From contig NZ_NIBU01000019.1 of NCBI RefSeq assembly GCF_002632485.1, positions 1-64,000 on the forward strand: a stretch of 64,000 nucleotides of DNA. Direction: 5' to 3'. The stretch comes from Xenorhabdus innexi (GTDB lineage Bacteria > Pseudomonadota > Gammaproteobacteria > Enterobacterales > Enterobacteriaceae). Positions 62,593-64,000 of this stretch are shown one piece after another. The notes beneath the pieces were generated by a model. It worked only from the letters and a program-made list of their open reading frames with translations. It searched no databases and was not told the DNA's origin. A program made the position numbers and the translations under genes. Position 1 is the stretch's first letter. The number at the start of each line of letters is the position of its first letter.

Positions 62593-62889
62593 ATGACAAT
62601 GAAAGAGAATCCGGATGTCACGTTTCTAACAATAAGGGGTGACGCCTTATTGGTATTAATTCGCAATTTATACGAGCGACGAAAAGAAGAACAGGCCATG
62701 CTGGAGACCATTCTGTCAATGATGGACGCATTGGATAGCAGTGTTCAGATTGCCGGAGAAGGTGCCACAAATGCGAATGCCAGATTGGTCAGCATCCTTA
62801 AACAGCTAAAACCCAAAGAAACCGCAGGGCTATCTGAAGAAGAGATAATGAAACTTGTCGGAGGACAATGGAATGAAACACATTCTTAA
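62593..62889 (+). CDS. Unknown coiled-coil protein (98 aa)
   Basis: Helical, Leu/Arg/Glu-rich (LLVLIRNLYERRKEEQAMLE). Its 3' end overlaps the next start (62873). No strong ribosome site. Role unknown. Confidence 0.6.
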   Translation: MTMKENPDVTFLTIRGDALLVLIRNLYERRKEEQAMLETILSMMDALDSSVQIAGEGATNANARLVSILKQLKPKETAGLSEEEIMKLVGGQWNETHS

Positions 62890-63445
62890 GGCGAAAGATT
62901 TGCGGGCATTAATGACCTATAATCCGGATACGGGTGGCCTTTTTTGGAAAGCACGGACACCGGAACTCTATCGGAAATACAGTCAGGCAAGTCAGGGAAT
63001 GGCGGAACGTTCCTGTACCTGGTTTAACCAACGCTACGCGGGTGAACACGTGGGTATTACAATGAATGGCAATAACACGTATGTTCGGATCGCGATTGGC
63101 AGTGGTGCAGGAAACATCCGAAAAAACATTCTGGATCTGATTTGGGTTGTCGTGACAGGCAAAGAACCCTATGGCCTTGTTCGGTTACTGGATACGAATT
63201 GTGCGCGTACCGTGGACAATATTGTGTGTCTTTCCCCGCATATCGCACAGCTCTTTCGTAATCCTCGTGCGGGTATTTACCGTAACCGTGAAGAAAAAAC
63301 CTTTTACTGGCGCATTTATCAGGGAAAAAGTCTCGATCAGCAAGGGGGATTTAAAACTATTCAAGAAGCTCGCGTGGCTCGTGATAATAAACTCAAAGAA
63401 TTAGGTTTATGGCAGGAAACATTATTAAATGACGTATATTCATAA
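62873..63445 (+). CDS. HNH-like DNA-binding protein lacking clear catalytic His (190 aa)
   Basis: Start ATG 62873 behind GGAGGACAATG. The beginning, LRALMTYNPDTGGLFWKA, is typical of phage HNH homing endonucleases, and the central part resembles it, but I do not see the paired HH of an HNH site. It may be a degenerate or DNA-binding relative. Sits between coiled-coil and helicase genes. Confidence 0.6.
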   Translation: MKHILKAKDLRALMTYNPDTGGLFWKARTPELYRKYSQASQGMAERSCTWFNQRYAGEHVGITMNGNNTYVRIAIGSGAGNIRKNILDLIWVVVTGKEPYGLVRLLDTNCARTVDNIVCLSPHIAQLFRNPRAGIYRNREEKTFYWRIYQGKSLDQQGGFKTIQEARVARDNKLKELGLWQETLLNDVYS

Positions 63446-63451
63446 GGCGCA

Positions 63452-64000
63452 ATGATGGCGACGTTGCAACTCTACCAGCAACGGGCGCTCGTCATTCAAG
63501 GAACAGAACAAGAGCTGGCACGGGCACGCGTGTTGAATCCGGGCGGACTGATTGACCTGGGCGACAATACGGTGGCCTATAAGTGGGACTATTATAACGC
63601 GGCACTTCTGGCGGTTGCCGATTTACCCGCAGTGAGTCCGATTTATCGGGATTATCATTGGCCCGGCCCCAGTGATTTTCGTCCGTACCAGCACCAGATT
63701 ATTTGTGCGGATTTTTTATGTCTCAGGAAAAAAGCCTATTGTTTTGCGGGGACGGGAACCGGTAAAACCGCTATTGGCCTATGGGCCGCGCATTATCTGT
63801 ATACCCTCGGCTTGGTCAAAAAGATCCTGATACTGTGTCCATCTTCCGTATTATTGGATGCGTGGCAGCCTACCGCCGCAAAATTGTTGTTTGGTGAGGC
63901 CGATTTTACGGTCATTGAGGGAACCGTAAAACAGAAACAAGAGCAGGTCGCCTCTGCTGCGCCGTTTCATATTACGAATTACGAAGCATTGAAAGGACTT
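63452..64000 (+). CDS. Superfamily 2 helicase, partial at right edge
   Basis: Frame open to the window end (183 residues visible). The N-terminus is followed by FRPYQHQIICADFLC and Walker A FAGTGTGKTAIGLWAAHYL, then KILILCPSSVLLDAW (motif Ia). A DEAD/SNF2-type phage helicase likely continuing beyond the window. ATGATG start, 6 bases after the preceding stop. Confidence 0.85.
   Translation, partial: MMATLQLYQQRALVIQGTEQELARARVLNPGGLIDLGDNTVAYKWDYYNAALLAVADLPAVSPIYRDYHWPGPSDFRPYQHQIICADFLCLRKKAYCFAGTGTGKTAIGLWAAHYLYTLGLVKKILILCPSSVLLDAWQPTAAKLLFGEADFTVIEGTVKQKQEQVASAAPFHITNYEALKGL

Noticed and set aside
62570-62598. TTGACATA near 62570 resembling the early promoters
   Set aside because: No AAAATA at the required spacing; the start codon lies where the -10 should be.

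Overview
The window looks like most of a phage-plasmid, a temperate tailed phage maintained as a plasmid, from an AT-rich enterobacterium. The Xenorhabdus/Photorhabdus/Providencia/Proteus group (Morganellaceae) is my best guess. The reasons are an Hcp of the 160-residue enterobacterial type, small DUF1240-like membrane proteins, a PAS-LuxR solo regulator, and IncI/IncFII-type and R1-type plasmid functions. The host assignment is inference. No integrase, transposase, tRNA, rRNA or CRISPR array was found.

Layout. 0-4.5 kb: end of a replication operon (unknown gene, primase-helicase fusion, two small genes, one a possible proteasome-like Ntn hydrolase). 4.6-9.9 kb: AT-rich cargo island with a small secreted protein, a small membrane protein, a type VI secretion Hcp, a candidate pore-forming effector with its immunity protein, a decayed second copy of that cassette, a Phd/PIN toxin-antitoxin pair and a membrane protein with a GHF tripeptide repeat. 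About 120 bp direct repeats lie at both ends of this island. 10-11.6 kb: plasmid replicon with RepA, a leader peptide, an antisense RNA and a predicted IncI-type pseudoknot. 11.7-13.7 kb: serine recombinase and PAS-LuxR regulator. 13.9-41.3 kb: one long leftward virion operon running from small terminase subunit, large terminase and portal through scaffold, coat, adaptors and tail proteins to a transglycosylase and a 2304-residue internal protein. 41.3-44 kb: two rightward beta-repeat/small proteins and a leftward fiber with YadA-like head and neck. 44-45.6 kb: parC-parM-parR segregation locus. 45.7-48.7 kb: two leftward unknown genes and a long structured, very AT-rich intergenic region. 48.8-58.5 kb: many short rightward unknown genes, several behind near-identical promoters, plus three toxin-antitoxin pairs and an HTH/pentapeptide-like protein. 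58.5-64 kb: phage replication and recombination genes (family A DNA polymerase, DEDD exonuclease, Cas4-like nuclease, helicase), cut by the right edge.

How it fits together. The RepA circuit and ParMRC would keep the element as a low-copy plasmid, and four toxin-antitoxin pairs would add stability. In the lytic state the phage's own primase-helicase, polymerase, nucleases and helicase would take over replication, and the leftward operon would build a short-tailed (podovirus-like) particle. The cargo genes (Hcp set, LuxR solo, short early genes) probably serve the host or counter host defences. Functions come from motifs read by eye and remembered family features; no database search was run.
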